This document shows, piece after piece, positions 6,327 to 12,307 of a stretch of 12,307 nt of DNA. This DNA is from Legionellales bacterium UBA5158 (GTDB lineage Bacteria; Pseudomonadota; Gammaproteobacteria; DSM-16500), in contig DHXK01000181.1 in assembly GCA_002413665.1 (NCBI GenBank), forward strand, positions 28,482-40,788, given 5' to 3'. The notes under the pieces are model-generated. The model was not told the DNA's origin. It was given only the letters and a program-made list of their open reading frames with translations, and did not search any database. The position numbers were made by a program, and so were the translations under genes. Each line of letters begins with the position of its first letter. The stretch's first letter is position 1.

Positions 6327-7334
6327 TTATTGACACGTAGTCTTAACTTGCTGGTGCTCTTCTACCTTTAATCCTAAACGTTTCAACAAATCTCGATCTT
6401 TAACAATATCAGGATTTTCGGTAATCAATAATTTTTCACCATAAAAAATGGAATTTGCACCGGCTACAAAACACAGCGTTTGCATTTCATCAGACATCGC
6501 TGTTCGACCTGCGGATAAACGAACCCGTGAAGCGGGAAACATAATTCTAGCAATAGCAATAGTACGCACAAATTCCAATGGATCTATGGGGTCAGCATTC
6601 GCCAAAGGCGTGCCTAGAATGGGAACTAATTGATTGATAGGAATGCTTTCTGGTGGAACATCTAAGCTTGCTAATGTAATTAACATTCCTGCTCTATCTT
6701 CTCGTGTTTCACCCATTCCAATAATGCCTCCGCTGCATACCTTTATGCCTGCATCTCGTACTCGGCCCAATGTTTGCAATCTATCATCATAAGTTCGCGT
6801 CGTAATAATTTCTTGATAATAACCAGGTGACGTATCCACGTTGTGATTGTAATAATCTAATCCCGCTTCTTTTAACGCCAGGGCTTGTGTCTCTGTCAGC
6901 ATGCCTAAAGTTACGCAAGATTCTAACCCTAAGGCACCTACCTCTTTAATTAATCCTACTATCGCTAGTACATCACGATCTTTTAATTCACGCCATGCAG
7001 CCCCCATGCAGAATCGTGTGGCTCCTGCATCTTTTGCCGCTTGCGCTTGTTTACGTACAACATCTGCGGTTAATAATTTTTTAGCTTTTACACCAGTGTG
7101 ATAGCGTGCTGCTTGTGGACAATAACTGCAGTCTTCAGGACACCCACCATCTTTAATATTCAGTAAGGTGCTTAACTGCATAGTCCCTTTAGGAAAATGT
7201 TTTTTATGAATAGTTTGTGCCTGGTATAACAATTCAGGAAAAGATAATTCGTATAACGTCATTACATCAGCAGCAGTCCAATTTATTTTAACAACCGGTA
7301 TTTCATTATCTTCACTACGAATTATTACTCTCAT
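6327..7334 (-). CDS. bioB: Biotin synthase
   Basis: A radical-SAM enzyme that inserts sulfur into dethiobiotin, the last step of biotin synthesis. The 335-residue protein has the radical-SAM cluster motif C-x3-C-x2-C at Cys65, Cys69 and Cys72 (GGCPEDCSYCPQ). The ligands of the sacrificial [2Fe-2S] cluster are all present: Cys109 (RFCMGAAWR), Cys140 (LESCVTLG), Cys200 (KVCSGGIIGMGE) and Arg272 (VRLSAGR). YNHNVDTSP and NQLVPILGTPL are family hallmarks. It is the last gene of bioC-D-A-B: its ATG overlaps the bioA stop by 4 bp. The roughly 17 residues before the usual core (NWTAADVMTLYEL) are slightly longer than in E. coli, but the coupled ATG makes this the likely start. The palindrome at 6273-6309 follows it. 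Confidence 0.97.
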   Translation of the reverse strand: MRVIIRSEDNEIPVVKINWTAADVMTLYELSFPELLYQAQTIHKKHFPKGTMQLSTLLNIKDGGCPEDCSYCPQAARYHTGVKAKKLLTADVVRKQAQAAKDAGATRFCMGAAWRELKDRDVLAIVGLIKEVGALGLESCVTLGMLTETQALALKEAGLDYYNHNVDTSPGYYQEIITTRTYDDRLQTLGRVRDAGIKVCSGGIIGMGETREDRAGMLITLASLDVPPESIPINQLVPILGTPLANADPIDPLEFVRTIAIARIMFPASRVRLSAGRTAMSDEMQTLCFVAGANSIFYGEKLLITENPDIVKDRDLLKRLGLKVEEHQQVKTTCQ

Positions 7335-8629
7335 GCTTTTAATCCTTGAAGTTCGTGACTCACAATTTTATATGCGTTACGTAATTCTATTTCTGTCGTG
7401 CAATACGGAGGTAGTAAATAAATCACATTACCTAATGGCCTAATTAGTAGCCCCTGTTCTCTAAAAGATATCTGAAGTTCATGGCTGGTTTGTGATCCGT
7501 ATTTGTCTTTAGAATTGATATCAAAAGCCGCTATGGTTCCACACACTCTTGGTTTTAAGACATCGCAAGAATTAATAATTTTATCCAATTCATTATGATG
7601 AGTTTCTTCAATCATTTTGATGTGAGCAGAAGAAGATTTAAGTAATTCAAGTGAAGCAAGAGCTGCTGCACACCCTAATGGATTTGCTGTGTAAGAATGG
7701 CCATGTGCAAATGCCGTGGAAAACTTATCACTTAAAAAAGCGTCGTAAATTTTTTGCTGACACGCAGTCGCAGCTAAGGGTAAAAAGCCACCTGTTAATC
7801 CTTTTGCTAGACAAATAATATCAGGTTTGGTTTGAGATTTTATACTAGCAAAATGATTACCTGTACGGCCAAATCCCGTCATCACTTCATCATAAATAAT
7901 TAATAACCCGTACGAGTGAATTAACTTTTCAAGTTTTTGCAAAAATAAAGTAGAACACATTTGCATACCACCAGCACCTTGCACCAATGGTTCTAATATC
8001 ATAGCCACCGTTTCATCTGCATAAAGCTCTAAATGATTTTTCAATTGCTCTAGAATAGTATTTTCTGTTAACTCAACTTCTGAATCATGCAACCAGGTTG
8101 CAGGGTAGGGGAACATATCGACTTGAAATAATAAATCTGAAAAATGCGAAAAATAGCCAGACTGTTGACCTACGGACATGGAGCCAAATGTGTCTCCGTG
8201 ATAACCATTTCTAAATGCCATAAAACGTCGACGCTGTGTGTCACCTTTATTTCGCCAATATTGATATGCCATTTTTAAACCAATTTCTACCGACGTAGAA
8301 CCATTATCTGAATAAAATATTTTCGTATATCCAGCAGGCAATAGGGTTAATAATTCTTCCGCTAATCTCACGGCAGGTTCATGTGTAAACCCAGCAAAAA
8401 TAACATGCTCTAATGACAAAGCTTGTTCGTAAATGGCTTTTGCAATAGTCGGATGACTATGTCCATGCAAATTAACCCACCAGGATGATATTAAATCTAG
8501 ATAACGATTTCCATTTTCATCCATTAAATATGCGCCTGAACCACGCACTATGGGTAAAGGTGAAGAATGAGTTTGATGTTGGGTGAAAGGATGCCAAACA
8601 GAAGCTTGATCTCTCGCAGATAAATTCAT
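7331..8629 (-). CDS. bioA: Adenosylmethionine-8-amino-7-oxononanoate transaminase
   Basis: A PLP-dependent class III aminotransferase that converts 7-keto-8-aminopelargonate (KAPA) to 7,8-diaminopelargonate (DAPA), using SAM as amino donor. At 432 residues it is full length. Substrate-site aromatics Trp50-Trp51 lie in SSWWVNLHGHSHP, Tyr143 is in GYHGDTFG, Asp247 in YDEVMTGFGRTG binds the PLP ring nitrogen, and Lys276 in CLAKGLTGGFLPL is the Schiff-base lysine. HSYTANPLGCAAALASL and Arg397 in LLIRPLGNVIYLLPPY complete the BioA signature and separate it from lysine-dependent BioK-type or general class III enzymes. Its start overlaps the bioD stop and its stop overlaps the bioB start, each by ATGA, so it is translated as part of a tightly coupled block. 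Nothing looks damaged. Confidence 0.97.
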   Translation of the reverse strand: MNLSARDQASVWHPFTQHQTHSSPLPIVRGSGAYLMDENGNRYLDLISSWWVNLHGHSHPTIAKAIYEQALSLEHVIFAGFTHEPAVRLAEELLTLLPAGYTKIFYSDNGSTSVEIGLKMAYQYWRNKGDTQRRRFMAFRNGYHGDTFGSMSVGQQSGYFSHFSDLLFQVDMFPYPATWLHDSEVELTENTILEQLKNHLELYADETVAMILEPLVQGAGGMQMCSTLFLQKLEKLIHSYGLLIIYDEVMTGFGRTGNHFASIKSQTKPDIICLAKGLTGGFLPLAATACQQKIYDAFLSDKFSTAFAHGHSYTANPLGCAAALASLELLKSSSAHIKMIEETHHNELDKIINSCDVLKPRVCGTIAAFDINSKDKYGSQTSHELQISFREQGLLIRPLGNVIYLLPPYCTTEIELRNAYKIVSHELQGLKA

Positions 8630-9258
8630 AATAAAGACTCAAGTATGGTTTTTTTATTTTTTTCTATCCATTCTTGTACAACTTCTTTGGTTAAGATATT
8701 CAGTTGTGGAATATGAAATAAAGTTTTAATGCCACTCCATTTTTCAATGGTATGTTGATTGGCATGATTTAATTCACCAGAAAAAACAACTCCTTTTATT
8801 TTAAATTGTCTATGTAGAAGTGCTTCTATGGTCAACAAGGTATGATTAATTGTCCCTAATGTCCCTCGCGCAACAATGATCACCGACAAGTCTAATTGCT
8901 TCATTAAATCTAGCATGGAGGTATCTTCATTGAGTGGAACATAAATTCCACCGGCACCTTCTACAATCAACTGATTATCAATGAGCGGCTTTTGTAATGT
9001 TTCAAGGTTAATTCTAACACCTTCTAACGTTGCAGCTTGATCTGGTGCTAAGCAAGATTTTAATAAATAATTAGTTGGGATAATGCGATCGGCTGGTAAT
9101 GTTATCCAATGAGCAACCTTTTCTTGATCTGACATATCTGTGGCAATACCCGATTGTATAGGCTTCCAATATGACCCATTTAAAACGGAAGTAATAACGG
9201 CAGAAGTTAATGTCTTTCCGATGTTAGTATCAGTACCTGTAATAAAAAATCCGCTCAT
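8626..9258 (-). CDS. bioD: Dethiobiotin synthetase
   Basis: An ATP-dependent carboxylase that closes the ureido ring of DAPA to give dethiobiotin. At 210 residues it is slightly shorter than E. coli BioD (about 225). The P-loop GTDTNIGKT spans residues 8-16 with Lys15. Lys32 in YWKPIQSG corresponds to the substrate-binding lysine of E. coli BioD, and VEGAGGIYVPL (99-109) is the second nucleotide/Mg motif. GVVFSGELN (156-164) takes the place of the usual GVVxN nucleotide-specificity segment. The ATG overlaps the bioC stop and the TGA overlaps the bioA start. The C-terminus is short and polar (EKNKKTILESLL), with no sign of truncation. Confidence 0.95.
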   Translation of the reverse strand: MSGFFITGTDTNIGKTLTSAVITSVLNGSYWKPIQSGIATDMSDQEKVAHWITLPADRIIPTNYLLKSCLAPDQAATLEGVRINLETLQKPLIDNQLIVEGAGGIYVPLNEDTSMLDLMKQLDLSVIIVARGTLGTINHTLLTIEALLHRQFKIKGVVFSGELNHANQHTIEKWSGIKTLFHIPQLNILTKEVVQEWIEKNKKTILESLL

Positions 9259-10013
9259 AACTTTATATAACTTCCATAAATTATTTCATAACTAATACAA
9301 ACATTACGCTCATCAAGCTTTCGCATTATCTGACGTAACATTCCTGATGAATAAGGGATATGCCCTTCTCGTGGCGCGTTCGCACCAATAGATTTTAGTT
9401 TTTTTAAAAATGCATATGTGTTTTTATAGGATTGGTGAATAACTTCGGTTTCGATTTTTAAATTTGGTAGAAACGATTGTACCTCTTCTTTTGAAGGAAA
9501 TACTGGGGTGGGACTATTTCCCAGCTTGCCACAAACCTCACTCCACTCGCAAAGTGAATTTTTTCCCAACATTGCAAAAACAAAATGTCCGCCTATGTTT
9601 AATTGTTTTGATATATTCTGAAAACAATTTTTTAGATCATTAAACCACTGTAATGCCATGCTTGAAACGATTAGATCTGCTGGCGTAGTTAGCGCAAAAT
9701 TTTGGCCATTAAAACACTTCAGAACCACATTAGAATTAGCTTCAAATCGCTTTTTACACACCTCTATCATGAGCGGAGCTAAATCGGATAAAGTGATAGC
9801 GGCCTCTGGGAAAAGGCTAGGAAGGTACCGACTTAGAAGTCCTGTGCCACATGCTATTTCTACTAAAGTTTGCACATTTTTTTTGGGCAACCGTTTAGCC
9901 AAGCTCTGGGCTACTTTTGGCTGTATATCGACTTCAGAATCGTAGCTATAAGCACCTGAATTGAAACATGTTCTTATTTTATTTGTATTGGTCATTCTGC
10001 TAGGTTTCAGCAT
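9255..10013 (-). CDS. bioC: Malonyl-ACP O-methyltransferase
   Basis: A SAM-dependent methyltransferase that masks the free carboxyl of malonyl-ACP so fatty-acid synthase can extend it to the pimeloyl methyl ester. The 252 residues show the N-terminal BioC helix (CFNSGAYSYDSEVDIQ), SAM motif I EIACGTG (52-58), TLSDLAPLMI at 74-83, and the BioC-specific SSMALQWFND (117-126). The end, YEIIYGSYIKL, is also typical. It opens the coupled bioC-D-A-B block and overlaps bioD by ATGA. The start is uncertain: Met1 (10013) and Met7 (9995) are both possible and neither has a clear Shine-Dalgarno. A weak promoter may lie in the 151-bp gap upstream, so transcription independent of bioF is possible. Confidence 0.93.
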   Translation of the reverse strand: MLKPSRMTNTNKIRTCFNSGAYSYDSEVDIQPKVAQSLAKRLPKKNVQTLVEIACGTGLLSRYLPSLFPEAAITLSDLAPLMIEVCKKRFEANSNVVLKCFNGQNFALTTPADLIVSSMALQWFNDLKNCFQNISKQLNIGGHFVFAMLGKNSLCEWSEVCGKLGNSPTPVFPSKEEVQSFLPNLKIETEVIHQSYKNTYAFLKKLKSIGANAPREGHIPYSSGMLRQIMRKLDERNVCISYEIIYGSYIKL

Positions 10014-10124
10014 ATCTAAAAGAATTTAAGAAACATGATATTAAACAGTTAGGTATGAGATAACAAGCAAAAATATTTTATACTTTTAATGATTCCTCAA
10101 CTATCATTACTAAATATTAGACAA

Positions 10125-10158
10125 TGTGGGGATCAGCGGAATGGCCGCACCTAGATCC
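10125..10158. other. GC-rich island with imperfect hairpin between bioF and bioC; possible insertion-sequence relic
   Basis: The bioF-bioC gap (10014-10164) is AT-rich except for a sharply GC-rich block. In it GGATC (10130-10134) can pair with GATCC (10154-10158), and GCGG (10136-10139) with CCGC (10145-10148), with an asymmetric inner loop. No T-run follows on the minus strand, so it is a poor terminator. The wording GGGGATCAGCGGAATGG resembles, from memory, the terminal repeats of IS21-family elements. No transposase remnant is present. Confidence 0.25.
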
Positions 10159-10164
10159 AAGACC

Positions 10165-11337
10165 TCAGAAAGTCCAGTTGATAAGTAATGATTTTAATAG
10201 CGCCTTAATATCTTCATCGCGATGTCTTGCATTCAAACAAAACCGAATTCTACTTTTTTTAATCTGCACAGTGGGTGGTCTTATCGTTACACCTAAAATT
10301 CCATCTTGTTCTAACTGCTGACTAATCAATAATGTTTTTTTGGCATCGCCAATGATCCAAGGAATAATATGTGTTGTTGAAGTTCCCATATCCATATTAT
10401 TCTCGTAAAAAAAATTTCTAACATGTTCAGACTTCTTAATGATATCACTGCGTTCTTTTTGTAACTGGGGAATAATTTCAATTGCTGCAGAAATTGCTCC
10501 TAAATTTGCAGGAGATAATCCTGTTGAATAAATCAATCCTCTGCATTTATTAATGAGATAATCACGCATAGATTCAGAACAAGCTATGTAAGAACCGTAA
10601 CTTCCTAAACCTTTGCTAAAAGTTCCCATTATCATATCTATATCTTCTGAAATATCGGCAGCTAATCCGAAACCATTATTTCCATACAAACCTACAGAAT
10701 GAGCATCATCAAGGTATAAAAATGCATTATGTTCACGAGCAAGTAATATTATATTTTTTAAATCCGCTTGATCACCATCCATGCTGTAAATAGATTCTAC
10801 TAAAATAAATTTTGGTTTTGTTGATGTGGAATATTTTTCTAATAATAATTTTAAATGCGCCAAGTCATTATGCTTAAATCGATAGAGATGACTAATATAT
10901 TTTGTCATTCCTATCATGCTGGTATGGCAATTTTTATCACTGAACACTAAAGGTTTTTCACCCAATACTTGAGTATCAAATAAGGCTTCTAATACTGATA
11001 TATTAGCTTGATACCCTGCACCAAGAATTAAAGCTGCCGGTTTATTTAATTTTTCAGCAAGTTGATTTTCTATCTTTTCATATATACTTAAATTACCACA
11101 GACTAATCGCGAAGAACTTGCACCTACACCCCATTGTTTTGAAAACTCATTGCTCCGTGAAATTAATAACGGATGTCTAGCTAATCCCAAATAATCATTC
11201 GATGAGAAATTTATTAATTTTCTTCCATCTCGATAAATGTAAGCAGAAGGATCTGTGTCGAGATCTATATTTTTTAATTCACGAGGGTAGGAATTTTTTT
11301 GTAAATAGGTTTGATAAAATTTTTTATGAGTAATCAT
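10165..11337 (-). CDS. bioF: 8-amino-7-oxononanoate (KAPA) synthase
   Basis: A PLP-dependent alpha-oxoamine synthase that condenses pimeloyl-ACP or pimeloyl-CoA with L-alanine to make KAPA. Length is 390 residues, normal for the family. SSNDYLGL (45-52), His138 (KNCHTSMIG), DDAHSVGLYG (210-219) and Lys242 (TFSKGLGSYG, the Schiff-base lysine) form the active site. TIRPPTVQ (351-358) followed by RIRFCLNARH is the BioF-type C-terminal motif. It helps separate this protein from glycine C-acetyltransferase (Kbl), HemA and the CqsA/LqsA autoinducer synthases of the same fold. The window also holds bioC, D, A and B, which settles the role. The gene lies 151 bp upstream of bioC and is not overlapped with it. 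It has no clear Shine-Dalgarno and probably a very short leader. Confidence 0.95.
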   Translation of the reverse strand: MITHKKFYQTYLQKNSYPRELKNIDLDTDPSAYIYRDGRKLINFSSNDYLGLARHPLLISRSNEFSKQWGVGASSSRLVCGNLSIYEKIENQLAEKLNKPAALILGAGYQANISVLEALFDTQVLGEKPLVFSDKNCHTSMIGMTKYISHLYRFKHNDLAHLKLLLEKYSTSTKPKFILVESIYSMDGDQADLKNIILLAREHNAFLYLDDAHSVGLYGNNGFGLAADISEDIDMIMGTFSKGLGSYGSYIACSESMRDYLINKCRGLIYSTGLSPANLGAISAAIEIIPQLQKERSDIIKKSEHVRNFFYENNMDMGTSTTHIIPWIIGDAKKTLLISQQLEQDGILGVTIRPPTVQIKKSRIRFCLNARHRDEDIKALLKSLLINWTF

Positions 11338-11343
11338 TTCTAC

Positions 11344-11378
11344 TGAGTCTATTTTAACATATAAAAAAAACCCAACAA
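11344..11378 (-). promoter_or_regulatory. bioF promoter candidate overlapping the upstream terminator
   Basis: On the minus strand an extended -10, TGT-TAAAAT (hexamer at 11351-11356), follows a TTGTTG -35-like hexamer (11373-11378) with 16-bp spacing. The -35 lies inside the left arm and loop of the terminator hairpin of the neighbouring gene. Transcription would start only about 7 nt before the bioF ATG. I see no BirA-type TTGTAAACC/GGTTTACAA palindrome here or before bioC. Confidence 0.4.
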
Positions 11379-11395
11379 TAAAAAACTATGTTGGG
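11363..11395 (-). terminator. Intrinsic terminator of the HPF-cold-shock gene
   Basis: On the minus strand CCCAACA pairs with TGTTGGG (plus coordinates 11389-11395 and 11371-11377), a perfect 7-bp stem with an 11-base loop. Eight T follow directly (11370-11363). It starts 12 bp after the stop at 11408 and is the clearest terminator in the window. Confidence 0.85.
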
Positions 11396-11407
11396 CTTAT
11401 AAACACA

Positions 11408-11956
11408 CTATTCTACAAGATGACTTTTGCGATCTTTTGTAATGTGATGAGCATTAAATCCATCATCTGCTACTATACCAAAAAAATGCACCATATCACC
11501 AATTTCAAAGTCTGCAAAGGGTAATGATGTGGTATTTGTTAGACTTAAGTAATATTCATTTCCATCAATACTTTGAATAAATCCATATCCTTCTTTAGGA
11601 AATAATTTACTTATGTAACCAAAGTTAGCACTTTCATGTTTTTTAACATATCCTCGTCGTTTTTCAACATAACACTCTAGCTTCCGCAGCAAAGCTGAAA
11701 AGGCATCTCTTATCGCAACATAAACATCTTCATCCAGTTTATGATTAACGACTAATTCCTTTCCTGGTACCGTCAAATCAATTCTTACGTTAAATAATTT
11801 ACCCTGTCTTTTATGTTTTTGGGGAACATCAATGACAATTTGACACGTATTAATATGATCAAAATAGTGGATAAGTTTTTCAGCTTTTTTACGTAAGTGA
11901 TTTTCTAACGCGGGTGAATTGGGCATATCTCGTATAACAATTTTGACTGGTTGCAT
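11408..11956 (-). CDS. HPF/RaiA-type ribosome hibernation domain fused to a cold-shock-like domain
   Basis: A 182-residue two-domain protein. Residues 1-105 form a ribosome hibernation/S30EA domain: beta strand VKIVIRD, a basic helix (LENHLRKKAEKLIHYF), the strand CQIVIDVPQKHKRQGKLFNVRIDL, and the helix DEDVYVAIRDAFSALLRKLE. Such domains sit in the ribosomal decoding region and stall translation in stress or stationary phase. After a short basic linker, residues 112-174 form an OB/cold-shock-like domain: FGYISKLFPKEGYGFIQ carries the RNP1-like GYGFI at 123-127, then strands ending at VHFFGIVADDGFNAHHI. The RNP2 aromatics are replaced by EYYLSL, so nucleic-acid binding may be altered. AAGGAGG (11963-11969) six nt before the ATG is the strongest ribosome binding site in the window. 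It is a single-gene unit, not next to rpoN. Confidence 0.88.
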   Translation of the reverse strand: MQPVKIVIRDMPNSPALENHLRKKAEKLIHYFDHINTCQIVIDVPQKHKRQGKLFNVRIDLTVPGKELVVNHKLDEDVYVAIRDAFSALLRKLECYVEKRRGYVKKHESANFGYISKLFPKEGYGFIQSIDGNEYYLSLTNTTSLPFADFEIGDMVHFFGIVADDGFNAHHITKDRKSHLVE

Positions 11957-12273
11957 AACGATCCTCCTTCGAGGCTTATTGTTTTTAGTTAACTCAATCT
12001 TCTTTAAATAAACTTAAACAACCCCCTCCTTTTTAAATAGTAGAATATTTACAACTTAATTATAGACCTATTATGAATAGATTGCTGCAGTATTGAAGTA
12101 TAAATGTACAGTTTAAATAATTTATATATCTGACATAAAAATATTTTTTTAGATCTTCAGTTCTTATAATTGCTTTATAGTAAAAGAAACATTGAGTTAT
12201 ACGTCAACCTTGAAATCCCCGGTTTCTGAGCAGTTACTAATGCTAACTTATTGATTTATAATGAGTTGTAATC
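11957..12273 (-). promoter_or_regulatory. Upstream region of the HPF-cold-shock gene; no gene seen
   Basis: No credible reading frame lies in these 317 bases on either strand. On the minus strand a perfect TATAAT (12059-12064) lacks a good -35. It would give a leader of about 95 nt, carrying a second SD-like GGAGGGGG (12022-12029) without a usable start codon, before the real AAGGAGG at 11963-11969. Plus-strand TATAAT words at 12165-12170 and 12257-12262 have no convincing -35 and no gene after them before the contig ends. Confidence 0.4.
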
Positions 12274-12307
12274 CTGTCTCTTATACACATCTGACGCTGC
12301 CGACGAG
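12274..12307 (+). other. Nextera/Tn5 sequencing adapter at the contig end (artefact)
   Basis: Bases 12274-12292 are exactly the 19-bp Tn5 mosaic end, CTGTCTCTTATACACATCT. Bases 12293-12306 (GACGCTGCCGACGA) complete the reverse complement of the Nextera read-1 transposase adapter. The last G would be the first index base. This is library-construction sequence left in the assembly, not genomic DNA or a transposon, and should be trimmed. Confidence 0.97.

Noticed and set aside
9658..9945. 95-codon plus-strand frame antisense to bioC
   Set aside because: It lies over the conserved SAM-binding region of BioC and has no Shine-Dalgarno or recognisable domain.
10165..11337. Autoinducer synthase of the CqsA/LqsA type instead of BioF
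   Set aside because: Same fold, but the RPPT motif, the TFSKGLGSYG lysine context and the adjoining bioC-D-A-B genes favour KAPA synthase. No lqs/cqs sensor genes are nearby.
12274..12292. Terminus of a genuine Tn5/IS50 transposon
   Set aside because: The mosaic end is followed directly by synthetic Nextera adapter sequence and the contig end, so it is library artefact.

Overview
The window is AT-rich gammaproteobacterial DNA. Its metabolic genes are ordinary gammaproteobacterial types: a thiolase, ETF-ubiquinone oxidoreductase and a biotin gene set. Between them sits a two-gene cassette of large, helical, partly serine-rich proteins that I do not recognise. This mix suggests an intracellular, Legionellales-like lineage (Legionella/Coxiella/Aquicella/Berkiella relatives), but that is an inference from style; no taxonomic marker is present. 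The right end is a sequencing artefact: the last 34 bases match the Nextera/Tn5 adapter, so the contig effectively ends at 12273.

Layout. At 1-85 (minus) is the start of a gene that runs off the left edge. A small protein (238-447, plus) with a Nif11/RiPP-leader-like helical layout diverges from it. Next, on the plus strand, come a thiolase (534-1718) and an ETF-ubiquinone oxidoreductase (1866-3482), together a fatty-acid/acyl-CoA oxidation theme. An unknown operon follows (3637-5268 and 5265-6167, plus). Its two genes overlap by ATGA; the first has Ser-rich disordered ends around a helical core. It is the most likely place for an undescribed system, with a secreted effector pair as the leading hypothesis. 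A degenerate 13-bp-arm palindrome at 6273-6309 separates it from the convergent biotin genes.

The minus strand from 11337 to 6327 holds bioF, then bioC-bioD-bioA-bioB. The last four are chained by three consecutive 4-bp ATGA overlaps and must be one operon. bioF lies 151 bp upstream, with a GC-rich island in the gap. Together these give pimeloyl-ACP synthesis entry (BioC) and the four ring-assembly steps (BioF, BioA, BioD, BioB). No bioH-type esterase is in the window.

Upstream of bioF, also on the minus strand, is a ribosome-hibernation (HPF/RaiA) domain fused to a cold-shock-like domain (11408-11956). It has a strong Shine-Dalgarno and a clear intrinsic terminator that overlaps the probable bioF promoter. 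The 12 kb contains no tRNA, rRNA, CRISPR array or intact mobile element.
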